DNA from: Methylocystis sp.
GTDB taxonomy: Bacteria; Pseudomonadota; Alphaproteobacteria; Rhizobiales; Beijerinckiaceae
DNA: 64,000 nucleotides
Reading direction: 5' to 3'
Assembly: GCA_020252485.1 (NCBI GenBank)
Contig: JADCCX010000024.1
Span: forward strand, 95,382-159,381
The translations under genes were made by a program, and so were the position numbers. Below the pieces are notes generated by a model, which was not told the origin of the DNA, did no database searches, and saw nothing but the letters and a program-made list of their open reading frames with translations. This document shows positions 55,517-63,881 of the stretch, one piece after another. The first letter of the stretch is position 1; every line of letters begins with the position of its first letter.

Positions 55517-56407
55517 TCAGGTTTCGCGCTTGATGGCGCTTTCGTGCCAGCGGCGCAGCAGCAGATGCGAGATATAGCTGGTCACCAGGAAAATCGCGAT
55601 GCCTGTCAGCGAGATCATCACGAGGGCTGCGAACATGCGCGGGATGCGCAGCTGGTAGCTCGCCTCGAGGATGCGGTAGGCGAGGCCCGAGGCATTGCCG
55701 CCGGAACCGGCGACATATTCCGCCACCACTGCGCCGATGAGCGCCAGGCCGCCCGCGATCTTGAGGCCGGAGAGGAAGAAGGGGAGTGCCGCCGGGATGC
55801 GCAGGTAGCGCAGGCCCTGCCAGCGGTTCGCCCCGTAGATCTGGAACAGATTAAGCAGGTTATGGTCCACCGAGTTGAGCCCGATGATGGTGCTCGACAG
55901 GATCGGGAAGAAGGCCACGATCCAGGCGCAGATCAGGAGCGAAAGGTTCACATCGCCCACCCAGATGATGATCAGGGGCGCGATCGAAACAACCGGCGTC
56001 ACCTGCAGGATGATCGCATAGGGCAGCAGCGATTTTTCAAGCCATCGGGACTGCGTGAAGATAATCGCCAGCGCCACGCCAACGGTCACGGCGGCGATCA
56101 GCGCTGCGAAGGTGATGCGCAAGGTGACCCAGAGCGAGGTCGAGAGCGTGCCCCAATCGGCGACCAGGGTTTTCGCGATCAGAATTGGGCCGGGGAGAAT
56201 ATAGTGCGGGATCTCGCGGAAGCGGACCGTCAATTCCCAGGCCGAAAGGAAGAGCACCCCCATCGCCAGAGGCGCAAGAATATTCGGCCAGGTGGAGGCG
56301 GGAAGGCCCAGGATGCGCCGCTCTTCGGCGAAAACGGGCATCGCGCCCGCATCCGTGCCATCGGTCGCGGTGATCATCGTGCGGCCGGGAAGCGTGGCGT
56401 CGCTCAT
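55517..56407 (-). CDS. ABC importer permease (SsuC/TauC type)
   Basis: 296 residues from the ATG at 56407, whose ATGA overlaps the ATPase stop; a much longer in-frame extension upstream is antisense-like and rejected. Six membrane helices and the EAA loop LLNLFQIYGANRWQGLRYLRIPAALPFF (partly quoted) near residues 185-210. The partner ATPase and an NMT1-type binding protein mark it as nitrate/sulfonate/taurine/pyrimidine-precursor class. Confidence 0.92.
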   Translation of the reverse strand: MSDATLPGRTMITATDGTDAGAMPVFAEERRILGLPASTWPNILAPLAMGVLFLSAWELTVRFREIPHYILPGPILIAKTLVADWGTLSTSLWVTLRITFAALIAAVTVGVALAIIFTQSRWLEKSLLPYAIILQVTPVVSIAPLIIIWVGDVNLSLLICAWIVAFFPILSSTIIGLNSVDHNLLNLFQIYGANRWQGLRYLRIPAALPFFLSGLKIAGGLALIGAVVAEYVAGSGGNASGLAYRILEASYQLRIPRMFAALVMISLTGIAIFLVTSYISHLLLRRWHESAIKRET

Positions 56408-57231
56408 GCGTGGATCGCCTCCTTGAGCTTTTCGGAAGCCAGACGGCAGAGGTCGGCGTAGAGCGGCGATGTTCGGAACGTCTCGGAGCGCGGATAGGGC
56501 GCGCTGACATCGAGATCGGCCATGACCCGGCCGGGCCTTGCCGCCATCACCACGATGCGCTGCGAGAGATAGACCGATTCGAACACCGAATGCGTGACGA
56601 AGACCGCCGTGAAGCGGCTCTTCCACCACAGGTCCAGCAGATCATCGTTCAATCTGTGGCGGGTGATCTCATCGAGTGCGGCGAAAGGTTCGTCCATCAG
56701 CAGGATGCGCGGCTTCGTCACCAGCGCGCGGGCAATGGAAACGCGCATCTTCATGCCGCCGGAAAGCTCGCGCGGGAAGGATTTCTCGAAGCCCTTGAGG
56801 CCCACGAGCTCGAGCATTTCGGCGGAGCGTTCATAGGCTTCGGCCTTGCGCATGCCCTTCAGGATCAGCGGCATCGCGACATTGCCGATGGCGCGCGACC
56901 AGGGCATCAGGGTCGGGTCCTGAAAGACGAAGCCGAGATCGCGGTCCCGCTCGGCGTGGCCGGCGGAATCATGCGGATTCAGCGGCCAGTCGATCTCGCC
57001 GGCGCTCGGCTGGCTGAGGCCGGAAATCATGCGCAGAAGGGTGGATTTGCCGCAGCCCGAGGGCCCAAGCAGGCTGACGAACTCGCCCTGCCGGAGGTCG
57101 AGATCGACATTGCGCACCGCCAGCGTGCCGTTGGCGAATTGCTTGGAGATGCACTGCAGGGAGATAAGTGTCGCCGCCGGGGCATTCTGGGTCCCGGCGG
57201 CAGGCTTGTCCATGGCGGCGGAAAGGCTCAC
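56404..57231 (-). CDS. ABC importer ATPase (SsuB/TauB type)
   Basis: About 275 residues. I use the GTG at 57231, which overlaps the binding-protein stop as GTGA; the ATG at 57213 is the alternative. Walker A GPSGCGKS, Q-loop GFVFQDPTLMPW, signature LSGGMKMRV, Walker B ILLMDEPFAALDE and H-loop FVTHSVFESV are all present. The GMKMRV signature is the usual SsuB variation. Confidence 0.92.
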   Translation of the reverse strand: MSLSAAMDKPAAGTQNAPAATLISLQCISKQFANGTLAVRNVDLDLRQGEFVSLLGPSGCGKSTLLRMISGLSQPSAGEIDWPLNPHDSAGHAERDRDLGFVFQDPTLMPWSRAIGNVAMPLILKGMRKAEAYERSAEMLELVGLKGFEKSFPRELSGGMKMRVSIARALVTKPRILLMDEPFAALDEITRHRLNDDLLDLWWKSRFTAVFVTHSVFESVYLSQRIVVMAARPGRVMADLDVSAPYPRSETFRTSPLYADLCRLASEKLKEAIHA

Positions 57232-58250
57232 ACGCCCACGCCCTTGTTCACAAACTCGAGGCTGTAGGCCTTCTTGATGTCGAGCCCGGCCGGGAAGACG
57301 CCCGCGGCCGTCATCGTCTGGTAGAAGCGGGCCCAACGCTCGTCGGTCATCGCGCCGATGCCGAGCTTCAGCGCATCGCCGGATTTGACGATGCCGTACT
57401 GGTTCATAATCTTGATCGCATGGGCGATCTTGTCGTCGCCCATGTCGGGGTTGTCCTTCTTGATCAGGGCGTTGGCGGCGTCGTTCGCCGGGGTCGCCTT
57501 CATGTATTCAGCCCAGCCTTCCAGCGATGCGGTGACGAAGCGCTGCACGAGATCCTTCTTCTCATCCACCATCTTGCGGGAGATGTTGAAGGTCGTGTTG
57601 TAATTCTCGAAGCCGGCATCGGCGAGGAGATGGATGACCGGCTTCACGCCCGCCTGCTCGATGGCGAAGGGCTCCGACGACAGGAAGCCCTGCTGCGAGA
57701 TCTGCTTGTCAGCCAGGAAGGGCGCCATGTTGAAGGTGTAGGGCCGCGCCTGATCCTCGGTGAAGCCGAATTTCGCCTTGAGGAATGGCCAGAAGCTGGT
57801 CCGTCCGGCAGCGCCGACGAGAATCGGCTTGCCCTTGAGATCGGCAAGCGTGTCATGGCCAACGCCCGGATGCGAGATCAGCACCTGCGGGTCCTTCTGG
57901 AAGATCGAACCGATGCACAGGAACGGGATGTTCTCCTTGACGTAATTGATCGCCTCGAAGGAGTTGGACATGATCATGTCGACCCGGCCGCCCAACAGGA
58001 GTTGCGAGGGGTTCTGCTGCGGTCCGCCCATGCGGATATCGGCCTCGATGCCGTATTTCTTGTAGAGGCCGTTGGCGACAGCAAAATAGAAGCCGCCATG
58101 CTCGGCCTGGGCGCGCCAGTTCGTCTGGTAGCTCACCTTGTCCAGCGTCTGCGCATTGACGCGGCTGCCCGGCATCGGGATCAGCACGGAGGCGGAGGTG
58201 GCGCCGAGCAGGCCGAGGGCGGCGCGGCGGTCGAGGCGGTACTTCATCAT
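57228..58250 (-). CDS. NMT1/THI5-type ABC substrate-binding protein
   Basis: 340 residues with an export signal that has a twin-Arg (LDRRAALGLLGATSASVL), so Tat export is likely. NMT1-family features: YQTNWRAQAEHGGFYFAVANGLYKKYGI at the mature start (partly quoted), LLGGRVDMIMSNSFEA, and VGAAGRTSFWPFLKAKFGF. Ligands in this family are usually aromatic or heterocyclic, such as thiamine precursors, sulfonates or pyrimidines. First gene of the operon; the promoter probably lies in 58251-58429. Confidence 0.9.
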   Translation of the reverse strand: MMKYRLDRRAALGLLGATSASVLIPMPGSRVNAQTLDKVSYQTNWRAQAEHGGFYFAVANGLYKKYGIEADIRMGGPQQNPSQLLLGGRVDMIMSNSFEAINYVKENIPFLCIGSIFQKDPQVLISHPGVGHDTLADLKGKPILVGAAGRTSFWPFLKAKFGFTEDQARPYTFNMAPFLADKQISQQGFLSSEPFAIEQAGVKPVIHLLADAGFENYNTTFNISRKMVDEKKDLVQRFVTASLEGWAEYMKATPANDAANALIKKDNPDMGDDKIAHAIKIMNQYGIVKSGDALKLGIGAMTDERWARFYQTMTAAGVFPAGLDIKKAYSLEFVNKGVGV

Positions 58251-58429
58251 TATGATTCTCCCGTTTGGTTATAGACCGGCTACGGCGTTGGCCCTTTGCT
58301 GGATCGAATGCCTGCCATCGTCAAGGCAATCCCTGTTCTCCGCACAGGCAACATGATCTTCCGAGACGGCAACTATAAATAGGCAAAGTTCACGCCAAGT
58401 CACCCCCTCTGATAATCACCTGCCGGGCT

Positions 58430-59734
58430 TCAATTTCCGCGCCAGCGGTCTTTCGCCCGGAACCAGGCCGTCATCAGCGGCAGGAACCAGGGGCGTCCGT
58501 CGTAGAAGGGCAGCGCGGTGAAGGGGATATTGTCGAATGCCGTGGCGCCGTCCGGCGCGCCGAGCATCTTGAGGGCGAGTTTATGCCCCAGATAGGGCAT
58601 CAGCGCGACGCCGGAGCCATTGCAGCCCATGGCATACCAGAGGCCGTCGCGCTGGCCGATGCCGGCCAGATCGCTGCGCGTCATGGCGACATTGCCGGTC
58701 CAGCAATGGGTGATGGCCGAATCGGCAAGCGCCGGAAAAAGCGCCACGAGTTCCTTCCGCAGGCGGCCTGCCGCCTCCTCCAGCGGGATCGGGTGCAGCG
58801 CCGCCCGCCCGCCAAGGATGATGCGCTTTCCATCCGGCGAGGGCCGGTAATAGAGATGCTTGGCGCGTGTCTCGACGATCATCCGCAGATTCGGGATGAG
58901 GTCGCGCACCCGGTTTTCGCCAAGCTCCTCCGTGGCGATCAGATAGCTCGGCATCGGCACCAGCCGGCGGGCCAGATCGACGGCCGGCTTGCCGGAATAG
59001 CCGTTGGTGGCCACTGCAACATCGCGCGTGCGGATCGTTCCCCGGCTCGTCGTCACCATCCAACCCTCGCTATCGCGGGCAAGCGCGGTCACAGGCGTGA
59101 AACCGGCGACATATACCCCGGCCTTTCGGGCGGCAGCGAGCAATCCCTGCTGGAAGAGCGCGGGATGCACGCCGGCATGGCTCGGGAAGATCAGTCCGCC
59201 CTGATAGGAATCCGTGGCGATCTCGCGGCGCATGTCGCCCTTCTGCAGCAACTCGATGCCCATGTCGAAATCGCGGTTCAGGAGGTCCGCCTCGCGGCCC
59301 ATCGTGTCGTAATCGGCGGTGGTCCAGGCCCCGCGCATGCGGCCGACAGGGCTGAGGCGCGCATCGATCCCCTCCTCTGCGATCAGCGCCTTGACGAAGG
59401 CGAGCGACTTGATGCCCTCGCCGATCAGCGCTTTCGCCGTGACCGGGCCGTGAAGCTCGGTCAGCTTGGCGTAGGAAAGCCGGTGGCCGTGCCCGATCAT
59501 GCCGCCGGAGCGGCTTGAGGCGCCGAAGCCCGGCGGACCGGCCTCGCAGACGAGCACCTTGCGCCCGGCCCGGGCAAGTGTCAGCGCCGCCGAGAGGCCC
59601 GTATAGCCGCCGCCCACGACCACGGCATCCGCCGTTTCCGGTAATTCCACCTCGGCGGACTGCTCGCGGGGAGCGGCCTCCCACCAATAGGGATCACGGG
59701 AGAGCGGCGGATCAGCGAGGCGGGCGGTTTGCAT
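58430..59734 (-). CDS. FAD-dependent amine oxidase (gamma-glutamylputrescine oxidase-like)
   Basis: 434 residues from the ATG at 59734; the upstream 29 in-frame codons lack family similarity. The motif SRDPYWWEAAPRE near the N-terminus and then the FAD motif VVGGGYTGLSAALTLARAGRKVLVCEA (partly quoted) and GFGASSRSGGMIGHGHR are typical of PuuB/OrdL-like oxidases. The C-terminal MGCNGSGVALMPYLG replaces the DAO Gly-rich motif. Substrates include polyamine derivatives and secondary amines. Divergent from a second FAD-oxidase operon. Confidence 0.87.
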   Translation of the reverse strand: MQTARLADPPLSRDPYWWEAAPREQSAEVELPETADAVVVGGGYTGLSAALTLARAGRKVLVCEAGPPGFGASSRSGGMIGHGHRLSYAKLTELHGPVTAKALIGEGIKSLAFVKALIAEEGIDARLSPVGRMRGAWTTADYDTMGREADLLNRDFDMGIELLQKGDMRREIATDSYQGGLIFPSHAGVHPALFQQGLLAAARKAGVYVAGFTPVTALARDSEGWMVTTSRGTIRTRDVAVATNGYSGKPAVDLARRLVPMPSYLIATEELGENRVRDLIPNLRMIVETRAKHLYYRPSPDGKRIILGGRAALHPIPLEEAAGRLRKELVALFPALADSAITHCWTGNVAMTRSDLAGIGQRDGLWYAMGCNGSGVALMPYLGHKLALKMLGAPDGATAFDNIPFTALPFYDGRPWFLPLMTAWFRAKDRWRGN

Positions 59735-59838
59735 GATTGCAGCTTGGCAAGCCCGGCGCCGGGGTGCAAGCCTCGCCATCCGGTGAAGCGCTTGCACAAA
59801 GCGCCTGTCATCTGTCAGCATGAAGACAGTGAGGGGCA

Positions 59839-60204
59839 GTGCAGCGTCTAGTCATCATCGGGGGCGGGATTACGGGCTGTGTCGCGGCCTGTGCGCTGGC
59901 GCGGCGAGGCCGTGCGGTGCGGCTGATCGAGAAACGCCGCATCGCCGCCATGGCGTCGGGCTGGACTTTGGGCGGCGTCCGTCAATCGGGCCGTCATCCG
60001 GCGGAATTGCCGCTGGCGCGGGCCGGGGGTGGTCTGATCGGCATGACACCGGATCATCTGCCCGCCATCGACGGGCCGGTCACCGTGCAACTTGCGGCGG
60101 AACTCGCCATGGGCGAGACGCCGTCCTTCAGTATCGACGCCTTCCGGCTGGCGTGCTTTGCCGGCAAAGGACACGATTCCATGCCCCTCGCGCTGCTCGG
60201 CTGA
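59839..60204 (+). pseudogene. Internally deleted FAD oxidoreductase remnant
   Basis: A 121-codon frame (GTG at 59839, GAGGGG upstream). It starts as a normal DAO-family enzyme: IIGGGITGCVAACALARRGR, then GWTLGGVRQSGRHPAELPLARA. It then jumps straight to the C-terminal blocks GLIGMTPDHLPAI and QLAAELAMGETPSFSIDAFRL. The roughly 250 residues that normally lie between, and the Gly-rich segment before the last helix, are missing. The likely junctions are near 60020-60030 and 60075-60085. The frame stays open, so a short product could be made but should not be a functional oxidase. It is two bases from the SDR gene. Confidence 0.7.
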
Positions 60205-60206
60205 CG

Positions 60207-60920
60207 ATGCTGGACCTGAGGGATCGCGTCTTTCTGATTTCCGGCGCCGGGCGCGGCATCGGCCGGGCCATCGCCGATACGCTTTACGCCCGCGGCTGCC
60301 GCCTGAGTCTCGGCGTGCGTGATGCAAAAAGCGTCACCGGCTTCGTTGCCGGGCGGGATGCCGAACGCATTCATGTCGGCCGCTACATTGCCGAGGACTG
60401 GGAGAGTCATGCCGCCTGGGTCGAGAGCGCCGTTGCCCGCTTCGGCCAGATCCATGGCCTCATCAACAATGCCGGCATCAGCCTGTCGATGACGATCCGC
60501 GATGCCGACGAAGCGGCGCTCGATCGCATCTGGGCGGTCAATTGCAAGGCGCCGCTCAACATGATCCGCCACGCGCTTCCCCATCTCGAGGTGAGCGGGG
60601 AAGGCCGGATCGTCAATGTCGCCTCGCTGTCCGGCAAGCGCGTGCGCAACGACAATGTGGCCTATAACATGAGCAAATTCGCGGTGATGGCGCTCACGCA
60701 TGGCGTTCGGCGGGTCGGTTGGGAGAAGGGCGTGCGCGCCACGGCGCTCTGCCCCTCCTTCGTGCGCACCGATATGGTGGCGGGGACCGACAAGATTTCG
60801 GCGGCGGAAATGACCGATCCCGCCGATCTGGCGGCGCTGGTTGCAACCATCGTCGCCCTGCCGAACAATGCCAGCGTCGCGGAACTGCTGGTGAATTGCC
60901 GGCTGGAGGATATGCTCTGA
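60207..60920 (+). CDS. Short-chain dehydrogenase/reductase
   Basis: 237 residues from the ATG at 60207. The classical SDR pattern is present: NAD(P) motif SGAGRGIG near residue 12, LINNAGIS, Ser in VASLSGKR, and the active-site YNMSK. The C-terminal half lacks clear substrate clues. It follows the FAD-oxidase remnant by two bases and overlaps the next FAD gene by four, so it belongs to the operon of the three-subunit oxidase. It may act on the carbonyl product. Confidence 0.9.
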   Translation: MLDLRDRVFLISGAGRGIGRAIADTLYARGCRLSLGVRDAKSVTGFVAGRDAERIHVGRYIAEDWESHAAWVESAVARFGQIHGLINNAGISLSMTIRDADEAALDRIWAVNCKAPLNMIRHALPHLEVSGEGRIVNVASLSGKRVRNDNVAYNMSKFAVMALTHGVRRVGWEKGVRATALCPSFVRTDMVAGTDKISAAEMTDPADLAALVATIVALPNNASVAELLVNCRLEDML

Positions 60921-62065
60921 GCACGAGCGGAACGATCACTGCGGATGTGCTGATTATCGGCGGCGGCATCGTCGGCGCTTCGCTGGCCGCAGGCATGGCG
61001 GGACGGGGAGCGAAGGTCTGCGTGCTCGATGGGGGTGACACGGATCTGAGGGCGGCGCGCGCGAACTTCGGGCTCGTCTGGGTGCAGTCCAAGGGCCATG
61101 ACATGCCGGCCTATGGGCGCTGGACCCGCCAGAGCGCCGATCTCTGGCCCGATTTTTCCGAGGAGCTTGCGGATCGCACAGGCTTCGATCTCCAGCTGTC
61201 GCAGAAGGGCGGCCTCTCCTTCTGCGTCGGCGAAGAGGAACTGGAGCAGAAGCGCAGCCGGATCGCCCGCCTGCACAACCAGCGCGAGCCCTGGTCCGCC
61301 GATATCCATGTGCTGGAGCGCGCCGAACTGGAGGCGCTCCTGCCCGGCGTCCGGCTGGGCGCGAAGGTGGCCGGCGCGAGCTTCTGTCCGCAGGACGGCG
61401 ATTGCGATCCGCTGGCGCTGCTGCGCGCCTTGCATGCCACGCTGGCCTTCCAGAACGTCGCGCTCCACCGCGACACGAAGGCGGAGCGGATTGCGCGGGA
61501 GAACGGCGTTTTCCGCGTCGGGACGGCGAAGGGCGCTTTCGCAGCGCCGCGCCTGATTCTGGCCGCCGGGCATGGTTCGCGCGAGCTTGCCCCGCAGGTC
61601 GGGCTTGCCGCGCCCATCAGGGCTCAGCGGGGCCAGATTCTCGTGACCGAACGGATGCAGAGCTTCCTGCCCTATACGGGTGACACCATCCGCCAGACAG
61701 GCGACGGCACCGTCATGATCGGCGCGACCCATGAGGATGTCGGCTTCGATCTCGGCACGACGGCGGACGGCGGCGCTGAACTGGCGCGCCACGCCACGGA
61801 GGTGTTCCCCGATCTGGCGCAGGCGAAGCTCGTGCGCACATGGGCTGGCCTGCGCGTGCTGACGCCGGATGGCTGTCCGCTCTATGCCGAGAGCGAGACG
61901 CATGAAGGGGCCGCGCTCGTCACCTGCCATTCGGGCGTGACGCTGGCGGCGGCCCATGCAAGGCTGCTGGCTCCTGCCTTGCTGGCAGGCCGTCTCGGCG
62001 AGGCTTTCGCGCCCTTCGGCCCGGCGCGCTTCGGAAAGGGCGATGATGTTTCGCAAGCCGCCTGA
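60917..62065 (+). CDS. FAD-dependent oxidase beta subunit (HcnC/opine-oxidase-like), CTG start
   Basis: 382 residues. No in-frame ATG or GTG lies near the expected N-terminus except GTG at 60947, inside the FAD-binding strand. A CTG at 60917 has a perfect GGAGG seven bases upstream and gives the four-base overlap (CTGA) with the SDR stop; I take it as the start. FAD motif VLIIGGGIVGASLAAG; C-terminal WAGLRVLTPDGCPLYAES and VTCHSGVTLAAAHA. In HcnABC- and OoxAB-type complexes this DAO subunit oxidises the amine. Followed by the 2Fe-2S and HcnB-like subunits. Confidence 0.82.
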   Translation: MSTSGTITADVLIIGGGIVGASLAAGMAGRGAKVCVLDGGDTDLRAARANFGLVWVQSKGHDMPAYGRWTRQSADLWPDFSEELADRTGFDLQLSQKGGLSFCVGEEELEQKRSRIARLHNQREPWSADIHVLERAELEALLPGVRLGAKVAGASFCPQDGDCDPLALLRALHATLAFQNVALHRDTKAERIARENGVFRVGTAKGAFAAPRLILAAGHGSRELAPQVGLAAPIRAQRGQILVTERMQSFLPYTGDTIRQTGDGTVMIGATHEDVGFDLGTTADGGAELARHATEVFPDLAQAKLVRTWAGLRVLTPDGCPLYAESETHEGAALVTCHSGVTLAAAHARLLAPALLAGRLGEAFAPFGPARFGKGDDVSQAA

Positions 62066-62342
62066 AGCTGCCGCAGGCCTGATCACGGCCTATGTGCAGG
62101 GGCGGCCGGTGCAGGTGAACGCCGGCGAAAGTGCGGCCGCCGCAGCAATGCTCGCCGGGCTCGTCGCCACGCGCTATTCGCCGGTCAGCGGCGCGCCGCG
62201 CGCGCCCTATTGCATGATGGGCATCTGCTTCGAATGCCTGATGGTGATCGACGGCATCGCCTCGCGTCAGGCCTGCCTCGTCCCCGTGCAGGAGGGGATG
62301 CGGATCGAGCCGCAGGACGGCCGCCGGAGCCTCGCGCCGTGA
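62043..62342 (+). CDS. 2Fe-2S ferredoxin-like subunit (HcnA-like)
   Basis: 99 residues from the ATG at 62043 (a second ATG follows at 62046). The conserved CMMGICFEC ... QACLVPV supplies four Cys spaced for a plant-type 2Fe-2S cluster. Its start overlaps the DAO subunit by 23 bases, and its stop overlaps the next gene (GTGA). In HcnABC-like, octopine/nopaline and hydroxyproline dehydrogenases the small subunit relays electrons between flavin subunits. Confidence 0.9.
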   Translation: MMFRKPPEAAAGLITAYVQGRPVQVNAGESAAAAAMLAGLVATRYSPVSGAPRAPYCMMGICFECLMVIDGIASRQACLVPVQEGMRIEPQDGRRSLAP

Positions 62343-63706
62343 CGCATTGGGAGGTGGCAATCATCGGCGCCGGAACCGCCGGCATGGCCGCCGCTGTCGG
62401 GGCCGCCGGGGCCGGTCTCGCCGTGCTCGTGCTTGATGAGCAGGCTGCGCCCGGCGGGCAGGCGCACCGCGCCATCGAGGCGCGCGAAGCGAAGAACGAT
62501 GACGACCGGGAGGGCGCGCGGCTGACGGCCCTGTTCCGCCAGAGTGCGGCGACCTATTGGCCGGAGGCGGCCGTCTGGCAGGTGGAGAAGCTTCCGGGCG
62601 GGGCCGGTTTCAGCCTCTGCCTCAACCGCAAGGGTGAGACGTTGCGCATCAGGGCGCGGCGGCTCCTGATTGCGGTTGGCGCGATCGAGCGGCCAGTGCC
62701 CATCCCCGGCTGGACATTGCCGGGCGTGATGACGGTGGGCGCGGCTCAGATCCTGCTCAAGACCGGCGGCAATGTTCCTTCAGGCCGCGTCGTGATCGCC
62801 GGACAGGGACCGCTGCCGCTGCTCTACGCCACGCAGCTCATCAAGGCCGGGGTCCGGTCGCTGGCCTTCCTCGACACAACGCCAGTAGGCGCCTTCCGCC
62901 GCGCCCTGCCGCATCTGGCCGGCGCCGCCGCCAATGCCGGAGCGGTGCTGCGCGGCCTCGCCTTTTACGCCGAAATCCGCAAGGCGGGCGTCCCCCTCAT
63001 CCGGGGCGTCGAGGCCGTGGAAGCCAAGGGCGAGGGGCGGGTCACGGCTGTCCGCTACCGTACTTCCGGTGGCTGGCATGAATGCGCGGCTGATCTCTTC
63101 CTGCTCCACGAAGGCGTCGTTCCACACACCCATCTCGCCCTGTCGATCGGCGTCGCGCATGTGTGGGATGAGGCGCAGCTTTGCTGGAAGCCTGTGCTCG
63201 GCGCGGACGGCCAGACCTCGGTCGAAGGCGTGCGAATCGCGGGCGATGCCGGCGGCATCAACGGCTGGCGCATCGCAGAACTTGACGGCCGGCTTGCCGG
63301 TCTGGCCGTTGCTGCGGAGCTTGGCAAGGACGCTTCGACCGGCGCCTTGCGGCAGGCGCGGGGGCGGCTCGCCAGCTTTCGCCCCTTTCTCGATGCCTGG
63401 TACCGGCCCCGCGCGGAATTGCTGGCTCCGGCGGATGACGTCATCGTCTGCCGCTGCGAGGAGAAGACGGCCGGCGCTATCCGCGCGGCGATCCGTGAGG
63501 GCTGCCTCGGGCCCAATCAGGTCAAGGCCGCCACCCGCTGCGGCATGGGGCCTTGCCAGGGCCGGGAATGCGGCCTGACGCTGACGACGCTGATCGCCGC
63601 CGAGCGGGGCGTGACGCCAACGGAGGCTGGCTTCCTGCGCATCCGTCCGCCGCTGAAGCCCCTGACGCTGGGCGAACTGGCGAGCCTTGCGCCTTCGGAT
63701 GGCTGA
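62339..63706 (+). CDS. FAD/NAD(P)-binding alpha subunit with BFD-like 2Fe-2S tail (HcnB-like)
   Basis: 455 residues from a GTG at 62339 that overlaps the ferredoxin-like stop; longer in-frame extensions only read through the overlapping gene. Two nucleotide-binding motifs occur: IIGAGTAGMAAAV at the start and RVVIAGQGPLPLLYATQLI near residue 145. The C-terminal BFD-like segment VIVCRCEE ... CGMGPCQGRECG holds four Cys for a further 2Fe-2S cluster. This matches HcnB/OoxA alpha subunits that pass electrons to the chain. Last gene of the operon. Confidence 0.92.
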   Translation: MTHWEVAIIGAGTAGMAAAVGAAGAGLAVLVLDEQAAPGGQAHRAIEAREAKNDDDREGARLTALFRQSAATYWPEAAVWQVEKLPGGAGFSLCLNRKGETLRIRARRLLIAVGAIERPVPIPGWTLPGVMTVGAAQILLKTGGNVPSGRVVIAGQGPLPLLYATQLIKAGVRSLAFLDTTPVGAFRRALPHLAGAAANAGAVLRGLAFYAEIRKAGVPLIRGVEAVEAKGEGRVTAVRYRTSGGWHECAADLFLLHEGVVPHTHLALSIGVAHVWDEAQLCWKPVLGADGQTSVEGVRIAGDAGGINGWRIAELDGRLAGLAVAAELGKDASTGALRQARGRLASFRPFLDAWYRPRAELLAPADDVIVCRCEEKTAGAIRAAIREGCLGPNQVKAATRCGMGPCQGRECGLTLTTLIAAERGVTPTEAGFLRIRPPLKPLTLGELASLAPSDG

Positions 63707-63720
63707 GGCGGATTACGGGC

Positions 63721-63847
63721 CATCCTCATGTCGAGGAGCGACCCCCGGACTTGGGTCCGGGGGGAGCCTCGAGACACGGTCAAGGTAGAGCGCAATCCTG
63801 TTAGTTTCTCGAGGCTGGCCTTTGGCCAGCACCTCGAAATGAGGATG
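63721..63847. repeat. Palindromic interspersed element, copy 1
   Basis: The 127-base element has imperfect 16-base terminal inverted repeats (CATCCTCATGTCGAGG and CCTCGAAATGAGGATG, one mismatch) and two internal palindromes, CCCCGGACTTGGGTCCGGGG and GGCTGGCCTTTGGCCAGC. It begins 15 bases after the HcnB-like stop. A second copy starts 34 bases after its end. No protein is encoded. Confidence 0.85.
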
Positions 63848-63881
63848 TGAGGGAGCTTTATTTTTGATCAACCTATAATAC

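Noticed and set aside
53447..56461. A 1004-codon open frame on the plus strand
   Set aside because: It is antisense to four recognisable genes (FAD-binding oxidase, creatininase, ABC permease and the end of the ATPase). Its composition is that of a high-GC shadow frame (rich in Arg, His, Asp, Gln), and it has no domain I can identify.
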